Source of the DNA: Cannabis sativa
Lineage: Eukaryota; Streptophyta; Magnoliopsida; Rosales; Cannabaceae
NCBI RefSeq assembly: GCF_029168945.1
Contig: NC_083601.1
Location: 14,598,160 to 14,662,159, forward strand
Length of the DNA: 64,000 bases
Direction of reading: 5' to 3'
Position numbers and translations under genes: made by a program. Positions within the stretch are counted from its first letter, which is position 1; each line of letters starts with the position of its first letter. This document shows positions 12,231 to 23,699 of this stretch, one piece after another. Below the pieces are notes generated by a model that had not been told where the DNA came from, made no database searches, and saw only the letters and a program-made list of their open reading frames with translations.

Positions 12231-14241
12231 GTTTTATTATTATTATGACATTCGATCTCCATTCTTACAATAGTTAAATGTTTTCAATATAACCTCGAGA
12301 CGCTAGACTTCGTCCCCCTTATGGATGGTTATTCGTTGAACGCATTTAACACCGTAAGATCTCATTTGATAAGTGTTTTGTAAGTTTTCGTCTCTATTAG
12401 ACTCTCCCCTACGGTGACTACTTAGAGATAAACTTATAAAACATGAAACAATGGTGGAAGCTCATAAAATGAGAATAACCTTGACTCTTGCCTACTGGGA
12501 CAACGTTGGATTCTTATTTTGATCGAATAAAAGGTTGCGAAAATGGTTTGCATTTTAGATGAGCTGACAAGTCTATTCAATGAATGATACTTTGACTCTC
12601 GCCTACCGGGACACTGTATCAGTTTGTTGGAAACCTTAGAAATTATTTAAGATGTGTCTGTTTTGTATTTTCACGTGTCTTTGTTATTTGCTATATGTTT
12701 GATAATTTCTGAATTGTGTATGAATTTATATTGAACCATGTTATTTTCTGTTATTAAATTGTAGTTTAATTTCGAATCTTGATTGTTGGTCTAACATGTT
12801 TTGTTGTTTTAATGGGACAAATCCCTAATGGATTTTCACCATTAGACATACATAATAGTGTTAGATCTCAAAAGATAAATATTGTATATGCAACATCTAC
12901 CTGTTCATCAATTGATGACACCTTAGACTAGTATTTTTACAATATGAAACAAGAAGATTGTATAAATAAGATTACTTTGACTCTCGCTAATCGAAGCATC
13001 GTTGGATTCTTATTTATAAACGAAATTATCCTAATTCCTCTTAGCTTATTCATTTCGAATTAGCTCAATAACATATCATTGGATGAATGGTCTATAAATC
13101 ATTTCATGTCATTCTATTTTATCTTAAGAAATTCAATGACGCATATGATTATATTCTCGAAATTCTATCCCAAAATGATATAAATCCTCAATCTTAAAAT
13201 CTCCTACTTGTATGGGCAAATATGACTTAGAGTTAAATTAGTAGTGGTGGTCCAAGATAGAATTACTCATTATATTTGGTATAAATTTAAGTCTTTGACT
13301 TTAATTTTAGATTCCAAATAGAAATTTTCTTATATTTCTAATTCCATAATACAATACAGTTACACTTTCACAAGTGTTTAATAACCATTTTCTATCTATG
13401 GATTCAAACTGTATGGAATATGAGTTTAGTATTCTGTGACCAGGATCCGCTTGCACTATTCTAAGAACTCTTTGATGTAACTAAACCTAAGTCATCAAAA
13501 AGACACAACCACAATTTTATTAATCTAAGGCATTTGTATCTTGTTCATAGTGGATTTTACAAGATCAATCTCTGCAAAGAGTTAATATGCCTATATCCAC
13601 TGAAAGTAAATTCATCTCAGATGGATGTACATTCAGGGGTGGATATGAGTTTTTCGTTGTATTCTTAAAACAATCACTCTAGATTATACCTTATGCAAAG
13701 AAATTTCTAGCAATGGTAAAAACCATTAAGGTAAGTGGTTAAAGATCTTGCGAACTGATAGGGGTGGAGAAATAGTTAGTAGATATGCAGTTCAAAGATC
13801 ATTAAATTGATTTTTGAATTATATCCAAACTTACCTCCCCAGAAATTTCGATTTGCATATTGATGATTAGTTACTAGTCGTTGCCTAAGTCCTTCTATGG
13901 TAATACAATTTCAGAATGATGCAATGGTTGTATACTTAAAGTAAATCATTACTAGATTCATGGATGACCTAATCAAAATCTTAAGAAAAGCTAGAACTGT
14001 TAACCATGGTTTGCATGTTTGTCAGCTATTCTAAGTGATTAGGGGTGGACCATCCCATAGTCAATAGATAAGAAAGTGTTTGTTTAAACAAATACAACTT
14101 TTCTAAGAAAAATGACTAAGTCTGAAAATAAAGTAGAAAATATAGGAGATATTTTTTTCTTGATTCCAAAAGTGTTCTATCATCTTATTTGACATATGAT
14201 GATCGCACTGCCTCTGTTGTTTGGACACAACCGAAGAGGTC
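12231..14241 (+). pseudogene. Decayed Ty1/Copia gag-pol remnant
   Basis: No ORF of any length survives, but local translations retain Copia features. Around 12810 the reading is similar to MGQIPNGFSP-like gag/leader sequence. Around 13740-13810 the reading KILRTDRGGEIVSRYAV corresponds to the Copia integrase block that normally reads LRSDRGGEY. A short phrase, GACTCTCGCCTACCGGGACA and variants, recurs at about 12483, 12592 and 12970. Many stops and frameshifts make the element long dead. It is cut off at about 14241 by the truncated Gypsy 5' LTR. The assignment is by motif only. Confidence 0.5.
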
Positions 14242-15239
14242 AATTCTAGTTGGTGTTCTGGGTTCCTCCCAGAACCGGAATTTCGGTTGTAGAACCGGTC
14301 TGCCGGTTGGGGAAAAATTGGGAACCCTAGTTCTTCCCATTTTTGAGTTGTTTAGGGTATTGCCATGCTTTTTATCGATAGGGAAACTTTTAGTTTCTAG
14401 TTTAAGTCCCCGAGAAGTGATTTAGCGTGTCTCTTATCAGTGTTGTGATTAGTATGGTTTAGGAGCCTGTAATTCGCCGAGCAGTTCGTTCCACTCAGGT
14501 TGACTGGCACACCTGAATTCGGAATCGAGGTAAGATTAGTATAACAGTATGCATATGTATATACATATTTAGCGTGCATGTTAGGAAGTCTGTTAGATTA
14601 CATTAGATATGTATGTTGGCTTCCTACCATCTGACAGTATCACATCGGTACGGCTAGAGTATGACTAGCGTACCGAGTATAGGCTGATATTATAGTTGAT
14701 GGTACTGTACTGTTTGACTATATCACATCGGTAAGGCTAGAGTATGACTAGCGTACCGAGTATAGGCTGATACTGTAACAAATCGGTAAGGCTAGAGTAT
14801 GACTAGCGTATCGAGTATAGGCTGTTACTCTGTCAAAAGTACCGTCGTATGAGCGTTTGAGACTCAGTACCGTGTGGGACACGGGGATTAGGGTTGTGGT
14901 CAGGGGTATGGGCGTCTGATCATAACCCGGGATATATGTATGTTTTATGATTTATGCTTTTCTTACTGAGTTTGTCGACTCACAGTGCTATGTTTATGTG
15001 TAGGTAAGGGCAAGGCCAAAGCTGAGGAACCGTGAGAACGAGCAGATGAACAGTAAACTTTTTGTAAAGTATTTTGTAAATGGGATCCCAAAGTATTTTG
15101 TATGAAATGTTATAAGTATTTAATTAAATAAGCAAAAATTTTAATTAATCACGATTTTCATAAACCTCGTTGATTAGCAACGAGCTGCACAGTACGTTTA
15201 AAAATCACGTAACACGCCTATGCTATTTAGGGTGTTACA
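14242..15239 (+). mobile_element. 5' LTR of a Ty3/Gypsy element, 5'-truncated
   Basis: From 14242 the sequence is homologous to 22546-23661, the 3' LTR, and ends in GGTGTTACA directly before a PBS. The first roughly 450 bp of the LTR are missing and the break joins Copia remnant sequence. Relative to the 3' LTR it also lacks about 104 bp (present at 23371-23474). It contains a threefold tandem repeat. Identity to the 3' LTR elsewhere is high by eye, so the insertion is not ancient. Confidence 0.85.
14639..14830 (+). repeat. Three tandem LTR subrepeats (about 46-bp core)
   Basis: The core ATCGGTAAGGCTAGAGTATG followed by ACTAGCGTACCGAGTATAGG recurs at about 14644, 14728 and 14781 with few substitutions. 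The same array is in the 3' LTR at 22945-23150, where the middle copy carries an extra internal duplication of about 18 bp (23050-23070). Subrepeats in an LTR often lie in U3 and act as enhancer-like modules; here that is inference. Confidence 0.85.
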
Positions 15240-15242
15240 ATT

Positions 15243-15255
15243 TGGTATCAGAGCC
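15243..15255 (+). other. Primer-binding site of the Gypsy element
   Basis: TGGTATCAGAGCC, three bases after the 5' LTR end, is complementary to the 3' end of initiator methionine tRNA. It fixes the plus orientation and the LTR boundary. Confidence 0.9.
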
Positions 15256-15516
15256 GCCAGGTTGTCTTCCGAAGATCGTCACAACATGTACAATCATCAT
15301 CAGCAGTTAGCTCGTTCTACGGTTCAATAAGCTTTTATTGCTTTAGTAGTTTATTTTAATTATTATGAATTAAGAAAAGCCTGTTAGGAAGCATGTTAGT
15401 AGCCTGATAGTAGAATAGGCACATGTTTTTAATTTCCAAATTAAGCGGCATTAGTAAGCTCTCGTTGATCATGATCTGATATGCCAAATCTTGGTTACGC
15501 AGGTTGTTCAGACTAG

Positions 15517-18500
15517 ATGGACGCCAGGCGAAATACTAGGAGTCAAGACAATTCAGTCGAGTCAAATGAAGGTCAAGGAGCTTAGTTTCCCCCAAATGCT
15601 CGGGGCCGAGGTAGAGGACCTAGGGGCAGGGCTCCTGGTCGGGGTGATTCTGACCCCCCACAGGCTGCCCAAGCTACTCAAGAAGCCCAGAATTGGGAAA
15701 ATAGGTTTGCAGACATGCAAGCCAGAATTGAGGAACAAGATAATGAGATCCAGCGATTGAGACAGCAGGGTGCTCCTGCAGTGACTGTTCCAGAAGTTCC
15801 AGTGGCACCTGCCCCTATTGTCCAGGTCGAACCAGTGTTAGCAGCGAATAGAATGGAACCTCTGTATGAAAGGTTTCGCAAGCAGGCACCTCCGGTTTTT
15901 CTGGGAGGTCCGGAGGTCATGAAAGTCGAACAGTGGCTAACTGTGATCACCAAGATATTGAATTTCATGGGCGTCACCGGAAATGACAGAGTGGTGTGTG
16001 CCACATTTCAGTTTCAAGAGGATGCATTGGTATGGTGGGACATGGTGTCTATGATACACAATGTCACCATGATGACCTGGGAAAAGTTCCAAGAACTTTT
16101 CAATGCCAAATACTACAATGAGGCCGTCGGAAGTGCCAAGAGAAAAGAGTTCAGCAATCTAACCCAGAAAGAAAATATGAGCGTTACTGAGTACACAATG
16201 CAGTTTGATCGGTTGGCGAGGTTGGCCTCGGGAATTGTGCCAACCGATTTCAGTGAAAAGGAAAAGTATTTGGATGGACTGAATGTGAAGATTAAACATG
16301 ACCTGATGATTACTACAGACGACAAAACCACCTATGTTGAGATGGTGGAAAAAGCACTGCGAGCTGAGGGCGCAGTTGGGTGCATGACTGAGTTAGCTAA
16401 GACTCCAGTGGTTGGCAGGGCTCCTACCCCTCCTGCATCAGGCTATAGCAAGGGAGGTAGTGATTCGGCATTGGACCAGAAAAGGAAAGTATCCACTGCT
16501 AATGGTGGCTCGGGTCAGAACAAGAGGTTCCGAGGGAACCAGAGTCGAGGCAGTCGTCAGGGTAGTTCTGAGACCCGGTATACCTACCCAGAGTGCCCCA
16601 GCTGTAAAAGGTACCATCTGGGTGAGTGTAGAGGGCAGGGGTGCTTCAACTATGGCATGCCAGGACACTACAAGAGGGATTGCCCTCAACTTAGAGTAGA
16701 AGCACCAAAGGCTCCGGCGAGACCCACTCCAGCTAGGGTGTTCGCCATAACTCAGGCTGATGCAGAAGCCAGCCCTTTAATGGTGACAGGTCAGCTCTCA
16801 GTTAACAACTCTTTTTACTCCGTATTGTTTGATTCTGGGGCCACACATTCTTATGTGGCAGCCAGAATCTTTAGTAAATTGGATAGACCGCATGATAGAT
16901 ATGAATCAGGGTTTGGAACCCTATTACCTGGCGGAGAGTTAGTTATCTCCAAAAGGTGGATTAGGTCTATGCCGATCAAAATTGATGATAGGGAGTTAAG
17001 TGCTGACCTAATAGAGATGAGTTTAGTAGATTTTGATATCATACTGGGAATGGATTTCCTATCCAAGTACTCAGCCAGTATTGACTGTAAGAAGAAGATG
17101 GTAATCTTCCAACCAGAATGTGAGGAACCGTTTGTTTTTGTCGGTTCGGTTCAGGGATCTCGGATCCCGGTGATTTTGGCCCTTTCAGCTAGGGAATTAT
17201 TGTGTGGTGGTTGTCTAGGGTTTCTGGCCGTGGTGGTGGACACCACTCGGCCAGACACCATTCGACCAGAGAATATCAAAGTGGTTCGGGAATTTCTAGA
17301 TGTTTTTCCTGAAGAACTTCCAGGTTTACCAACTCAGCTGGAAATTGACTTTTTAATAGATTTAGCACCCGGAGTGGAACTGGTTTCCAAGGCTCCTTAT
17401 AGAATAGCTCTAGCTGAGCTTAAAGAATCAAAAATTCAGCTTCAAGGGTTGCTTGACATAGGGTTTATTCGGCCTAGTGTGTCACCCTGGGGAGCTCCGA
17501 TATTATTCGTCAAGAAGAAGGATGGGTCTATGAGAATGTGCATCGACTATCAGGAGTTAAACAAGTTAACAGTTAAGAATAAATATCCATTACCTAGGAT
17601 CGATGATCTTTTTGATCAACTTCAGGGGAAGACGGTCTTCTCCAAGATTGATCTCCGATCTGGCTATCATCAGTTGAAAATTCGAGAGGAGGACATTCCG
17701 AAGATGGCTTTTCGTACTAGGTATGGACATTACGAATTCTTGGTTATGTCGTTTGGACTAACCAATGCTCCTGTAGCATTTATGGATTTAATGAATAGAG
17801 TATTCAAGGATTTCCTCGATATTTGTGTAATTGTATTTATCGATGACATCCTTGTGTACTCTCAATCAGAAGAGGAACATGAGTTACACCTTCGAATGGT
17901 TCTGCAGCGGCTTCGAGAACACAAACTTTACGCCAAATTCAAGAAATGTGAATTTTGGCTATCTCAGGTGTCTTTCTAAGGGCACATTGTTAGCAAGGAT
18001 GGGATTAAGGTGGATCCAGGGAAGATAGAATCCGTCAGGGATTGGCCTAGACCGAAAACAGTGACAGAAATTAGAAGCTTCTTGGGTCTAGCCGGTTATT
18101 ATCGTCGGTTTGTGGAAGGATTTTATAAGATCTCAACACCCTTAACCGAGCTTACTAAAAAGAATCAGCAGTTTGTATGGTCAGACAAATGTGAGGCTAG
18201 TTTTCAGGAGCTGAAACAGAGATTGATTACAACTCCAGTACTAGCTTTGCCTTCTAACAAAGAAAAGTTCATGGTTTATTGTGATGCATCCAGACAGGGT
18301 CTGGGGTGTGTACTGATGCAAGCCGACCGAGTTATCGCTTATGCCTCCCGTCAGTTGAAGGATTATGAACAGCGATACCCGACACATGACTTAGAATTGG
18401 CCGCTGTAGTATTTTCTTTGAAAATCTGGCGGCATTATCTTTATGAAGAAAGGTGTGAAATTTATACCGACCACAAAAGTCTCAAATACTTCTTTACTCA

Positions 18501-20223
18501 GAAAGACTTGAATATGAGACAGAGGCATTGGTTGGAGTTAGTAAAGGATTACGATTGTGAGATTCTTTATCACCCCGGGAAGGCCAATGTAGTGGCCGAT
18601 GCCTTGAGCAGGAAAGGTCCCGGGCAGATAGCTAGTATGATTCAGATCTCACCCCAATTAGCAGAGGACATGGTCAAATCTAGCATTGAGTTTGTGGTAG
18701 GCAAGCTTCACAACTTGACGCTGCAATCTGATCTGCTAGAAAGAATTAAAGTCGTTCAGATGACTGATCCAGAGTTAGTAAAACTCAGAGAAGAGGTTTC
18801 AGCTGGTCAAGCCAGAGATTTTTCAGTGTCACACAACGGGATGCTATTATTTAAATCTAGAGTTTGTGTTCCAGATAGTGTGGAACTCAAAAATAAAATC
18901 TTCGAAGAGGCTCATTCTACCCCTTATTCCCTACATCCCGGCACCACCAAGATGTATCAAGATCTTAAACCTTACTTCTGGTGGAGCGGTATGAAGAAGA
19001 ATTTGGTAGAATTCGTATCGAGATGCCTAACCTGACAGCAGATTAAGGCTGAACATCAGAGACCAGTAAGGTTGTTACAGCCTTTAACCCTACCTGAATG
19101 GAAGTGGGAGGATATCACGATGGACTTCATGGTTGGGTTACCTAGAACCACAGGTTTGTTCGATTCCATCTGGGTTGTGGTGGATCGATTCTCGAAGTCT
19201 GCTCATTTTCTGCCTGTTAAAACAACCTACTCAGTGGACCAGTTGGCAGAATTGTATGTTAAAGAGATAGTAAGGCTTCACGGGGTACAAAAGTCTATAG
19301 TTTCGAATAGAGATCCGAAGTTTACCTCCAAATTTTGGTAGAGTTTGCAGCGAGCAATGGGTACAAAACTGAAATTCAGTACAGCATTCCATCCTCAGAC
19401 AAATGGGCAGTCTGAAAGGACGATTCAGATATTGGAGGACATGTTACGAGCCTGTGTTATGGATTTTGAAGGCTCTTGGAGTAAATATCTACCGTTGATA
19501 GAATTTTCATACAACAACAGTTACCAGAGTACGATAGGGATGGCTCCCCATGAGTTGTTATACGGTAGGAAGTGTAGGTCTCCCATTCATTGGGATGAGA
19601 CAGGAGAAAAGAAATACCTTGGTCCAGAGTCAGTACAGCGGACCAATGAGGCAATTGAGAAAATTAAAGCTAGAATGCTTGCCTCTCAGAGTAGACAAAA
19701 GAGTTATGCAGATCCGAAACGCAGAGATGTTGAGTTCCAAGTAGGGGACCATGTGTTTTTACGGGTGTCTCCAATGAGGGGGCTCAAACGTTTCGGGAAA
19801 ATAGGCAAGTTATGCCCTAGGTTTATAGGACCTTTCGAGATTCTCGAGAAGGTTGGTCAAGTGGCATATCGGTTAGCGTTGCCTCCAGCTCTTTCAGCAG
19901 TTCACAACGTATTCCATGTCTCTATGTTGAGAAAATACGTTTCAGATCCTACTCATATACTTAGTTATGAGAACCTTGAGCTGCAGCCAGACATGACATA
20001 TGAAGAACAGCCACTGCAGATCCTTGAATGAAAGGATAAAGTCCTTCGGAATAAGACCATAGCGTTGGTCAAGGTACTCTGGAGAAACAGCAAGGTGGAG
20101 GAAGCCACCTGGAAACTAGAATCAGACATGAGAGCTCAATATCCAGAGTTGTTCAGGTTAGATTTCGGAGACGAAATCCTTTTAAGGGGGGATAGTTGTA
20201 AAGACCGCTTAATTATGTTTTAA
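15517..20223 (+). pseudogene. Ty3/Gypsy chromovirus gag-pol polyprotein, inactivated by five in-frame stops
   Basis: One reading frame runs from ATG at 15517 (MDARRNTRSQ) to TAA at 20221, just inside the 3' LTR. It carries gag, a zinc knuckle near aa 376 whose second cysteine is tyrosine ([14 protein letters not shown]), protease with DSGA at 16831, reverse transcriptase with FIDD at 17836-17847, RNase H (VYCDAS near 18277), integrase (HPGTTK, DFMVGLP, QSERT), and a C-terminal chromodomain-like tail ending WRNSKVEEATWKLE. The order PR-RT-RH-IN and the chromodomain place it with Gypsy chromoviruses, probably Tekay/Del. Stops lie at 15583 (TAG), 17977 (TAA), 19033 (TGA), 19339 (TAG) and 20029 (TGA). 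No frameshift was found. The second catalytic Asp of integrase is Asn (codon 19306, SNRDPKF). The copy cannot be autonomous. Confidence 0.95.
20181..20195 (+). other. Polypurine tract of the Gypsy element
   Basis: TTTAAGGGGGGATAG immediately precedes the 3' LTR start (TGTAAAGACC at 20197). A purine run at this position primes plus-strand DNA synthesis in LTR elements. Confidence 0.8.
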
Positions 20224-20342
20224 TATGTTGATTCAAGCAAGATTTTGTTGTGGTTTGTTGATTTTAACTTAGTATGGAGTTTTGAACCCAAAACTTTGGT
20301 TTTCAAGGTAAAATGATGAATTTTGTTGCTGTGGGTGTTGTT
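20197..20342 (+). mobile_element. Gypsy 3' LTR, first part
   Basis: The LTR starts TGTAAAGACCGC after the polypurine tract and is interrupted after 146 bp by a solo LTR. It resumes at 22243. The total LTR length would be about 1.57 kb without the insert. Its last five bases, TTGTT (20338-20342), are the target duplicated by the insertion. Confidence 0.9.
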
Positions 20343-22237
20343 TGTTGGGTTTTATGCCCTAAATAAAACTCATTTCAATATAATCAGATTTACTTATTAA
20401 TATAGATCAGAAATAACATTTAATGTTGCATGGTTCACATGATTTATTTCATGATTATATGTACATAATGTATAAATTCATCTGAAACCCTTTTCACATA
20501 CTTGATCCTGTTTATTGTGCCGTCAACACATTGGAAAGTAAACATGACTATGTGAATAAAGTTTCCTAGATTTATCATACATGGGGTTTTACTGATATGA
20601 TAATCTACAACAGAGTTTACTTGCATTTGGAGAAGTGCTATGTTCTTTCCAGAGCATTGGTTAAAGTAAAGCTCAGGTTGGATGCATGGAGTATGCATCG
20701 GAAGGGATCGATATTGAACTTTGACTTAGATTTAATTAAACTTACCGTAAAATCTATTCAAGTCAATATCGCCAAGTTGATCCTAGATCAAATGTTCTTA
20801 ATCCTGTTATGATTAGGCTCAATCTTGAAAGGCTATTCGTGTTCTTTGATTTGTTAGTTAAGCCTACTTTTAGGTCAGGGTGATACGTACATTTTGGGAA
20901 CACGGTAGTGCAATTGAGTGGGAGCACTAGCATAAACATGGAATCTATAGCTTCTATCTGGCGAATAGTAAGCAAAGGATGATCTCCTTCGAGCTTGACC
21001 AAACGAACATAAATGGTGGAGTACTCATTTCACATAAGCTGAAATATCATTTATACGTGGTCAAGTGTTTTAAGGATAAAATGCATTGTAGGGTGTAACG
21101 GTAATTTAATCCCTTTACAGTGTAGATCATTCATATAGAGGATCATTGATCACATTAGGATTATAACAATGGATAACTAATGATGTGTCTATATGGTGGA
21201 ACATATAGAGCATTCTATATACTGAGAGTGCAATTCTAAGTTCTATGCGTGGATTCAACGAAGAATTAATAAGTTAGTGAATTTTAGTGCTAAATTCTTG
21301 ATCTACTTATTGGAAGCTCGGTTATATAGACCCATGGTCCCCCCACTAGTTGAGATAATATTGCTTGTAAGACTCATGTAATTGGTTTTGATTAATCAAT
21401 TATAATTCTCAAATTAGACTATGTCTATTTGTGAATTTTTCACTAAGTATGGGCGAAATTGTAAAGAAAGAGTTTTAGGGGCATATTTGTTAATTATGAT
21501 ACTTTGTATGGTTCAATTAATAAATATGATAAATGACAATATTATTTAATAATTATTTATAGTTATTAAATATTTAGAATTGGCATTTAAATGGTTGAAT
21601 TAGAAAATTGGCGTTTTTGAGAAAATCAGATGCAGAAAAGATAAAACTGCAAAATTGCAAAAGTGAGGCCCAAATCCACCTTGCATGGCCGGCCACTTTT
21701 GTAGGGTTTTCCCTCTGATATTTTCATTATTTTAATGCCAAATAATTCAAACCTAACCCTAGTGGAATGCTATAAATAGATAGTGAAGGCTTCAGGAAAA
21801 TCACACTTTTCTTCTGACACTTTCTGAATCAGAAAAACCTGAGCCTTCTCTCTCCCTATCTTTGGCCGAACCCACTCTCTCTTTCTTCTTCCTTCAATTT
21901 CGAAAATCTTAGTGTATGAGTAGTGCCCACACACAGCAAGTGATACCTCAATCATAGTGAGGAAGATCGTGAAGAAAGACTTTCAGCAAGAAGGAGGTTT
22001 CAGCATCAAAGATTCAGAGAAAGAGATCCAGGTTCAGATATTGATAATGCTCTGCTACAGAAAGGAATCAAGGGCTAGATATCTGAACGGAAGGAGTCAT
22101 ATTATTCCGCTACACCCAATGTAAGGTTTCTTTAACTTTATATGTGTTTATTTCATCGTTTTAGAAAGTTCATATTTAGGATGTTAATCAACATACTTGT
22201 GAGTAGATCTAAGATCCTGGTAAAATAATTTCCAACA
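20343..22237 (+). mobile_element. Solo LTR, family A copy 2, nested in the Gypsy 3' LTR
   Basis: This 1895-bp segment runs from TGTTGGGTTTTATGCCC to TTTCCAACA and is flanked by perfect 5-bp duplications TTGTT at 20338-20342 and 22238-22242. There is no PBS or internal region, so it is a solo LTR left by recombination between two LTRs of a full insertion. TATAAATAG at 21771-21779 is a likely element promoter. It is homologous to 2483-4367 (inverted) and 56609-58491. Its position dates it after the Gypsy insertion. Confidence 0.95.
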
Positions 22238-23661
22238 TTGTTATTGTTTAATTATGTTTTCTGAAGTTGAATTATGTTGGAATAGGTTGATTTATGCATG
22301 AAGTAGTGGTTGTTTGAGGGGTTAGTCAAGTTTTGAGTTTTTGAACTCAATCTTGAACCTTTAATGGTGAAATGCATTTCTGTGTATGAAGCTTGGTTTT
22401 ATTACTTAGGTTATGTTATTTGGGGTATTTAGAGCAGGTCTGGAAGGTTGCATGAAGTTTGGGGTTGATTTGGTTGAGAAATGAAATTTTTAAGGTTTCC
22501 TGCACTGAACCGGAATTCCGGTTCAGTATGGCCTGTAGGAACCCGAATTCCAGTTGGTGTTCTAGGTTCCTCCCAGAACCGGATAATTCCGGTTGTAGAA
22601 CCGGTCTGCCGGTTGGGGAAAAATTGGGAACCCTAGTTCTTCCCATTTTTGAGTTGTTTAGGGTATTGCCATGCTTTTTATCGATAGGAAAACTTTTAGT
22701 TTCTAGTTTAAGTCCCCGAGAAGTGATTTAGCGTGTCTCTTATCAGTGTTGTGATTATTATGGTTTAGGAGCCTGTAATTCGCCGAGCAGTTCGTTCCAC
22801 TCAGGTTGACCGGCACACCTGAATTCAGAATCGAGGTAAGATTAGTATAACAGTATGCATATGTATTTACATATTTAGCGTGCATGTTAGGAAGCCTGTT
22901 AGATTACATTAGATATGTATGTTGGCTTCGTACCATCTGACAGTATCACATCGGTACGGCTAGACTATGACTAGCGTACCGAGTATAGGCTGATATTATA
23001 GTCGATGGTACTGTACTGTTTGACTATATCACATCGGTAAGGCTAGAGTATGACTAGCAGCTAGAGTATGACTAGCGTACCGAGTATAGGCTGATACTGT
23101 AACAAATCGGTAAGGCTAGAGTATGACTAGCATATCGAGTATAGGCTGTTACTCTGTTAAAAGTACCGTCGTACGAGCGTTCGAGACTCAGTATCGTGTG
23201 GGACACGGGGATTAGGGTTGTGGTCAGGGGTATGGGCGTCTGATCATAACCCGGGATATATGTATGTTTTATGATTTATGCTTTTCTTACTGAGTCTGTC
23301 GACTCACAGTGCTATGTTTATGTGTAGGTAAGGGCAAGGCCAAAGCTGAGGAACCGTGAGGACGAGCAGATGAAGGTTGTACATGTCGGGGCAGTTAGGC
23401 CTGGAGCGTACGATCCTCGGGACATCAGGGCTTCTGTAGTTAGTCGCTGGGCGACAAGTATTTTGTAATGAACAGTAAACTTTTTGTAAAGTATTTTGTA
23501 AATGGGATCCCAAAGTATTTTGTATGAAATGTTATAAGTATTTAATTAAATAAGCAAAAATTTTAATTAATCACGATTTCCATAAACCTCGTTGATTAGC
23601 AACGAGCTGCACAGTACGTTTAAAAATCACGTAACACGTCTATTCTAGTTAAGGTGTTACA
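22238..23661 (+). mobile_element. Gypsy 3' LTR, second part
   Basis: After the TTGTT duplication the LTR continues to GGTGTTACA at 23661. It contains the tandem subrepeats at 22945-23150 and a stretch, 23371-23474, that the 5' LTR lacks. The sequence around 22501-22610 holds several short inverted CCGGAATTCCGG-like motifs (AACCGG direct and inverted). Confidence 0.9.
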
Positions 23662-23699
23662 CCTACCTGACTTATGGGTTCGAGGTTAAGTCTTTTAAT

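Noticed and set aside
17831..18028. Frameshift between gag-RT and RNase H parts of the Gypsy element
   Set aside because: The apparent break is an in-frame TAA at 17977; the downstream part continues in the same frame, so no frameshift exists.
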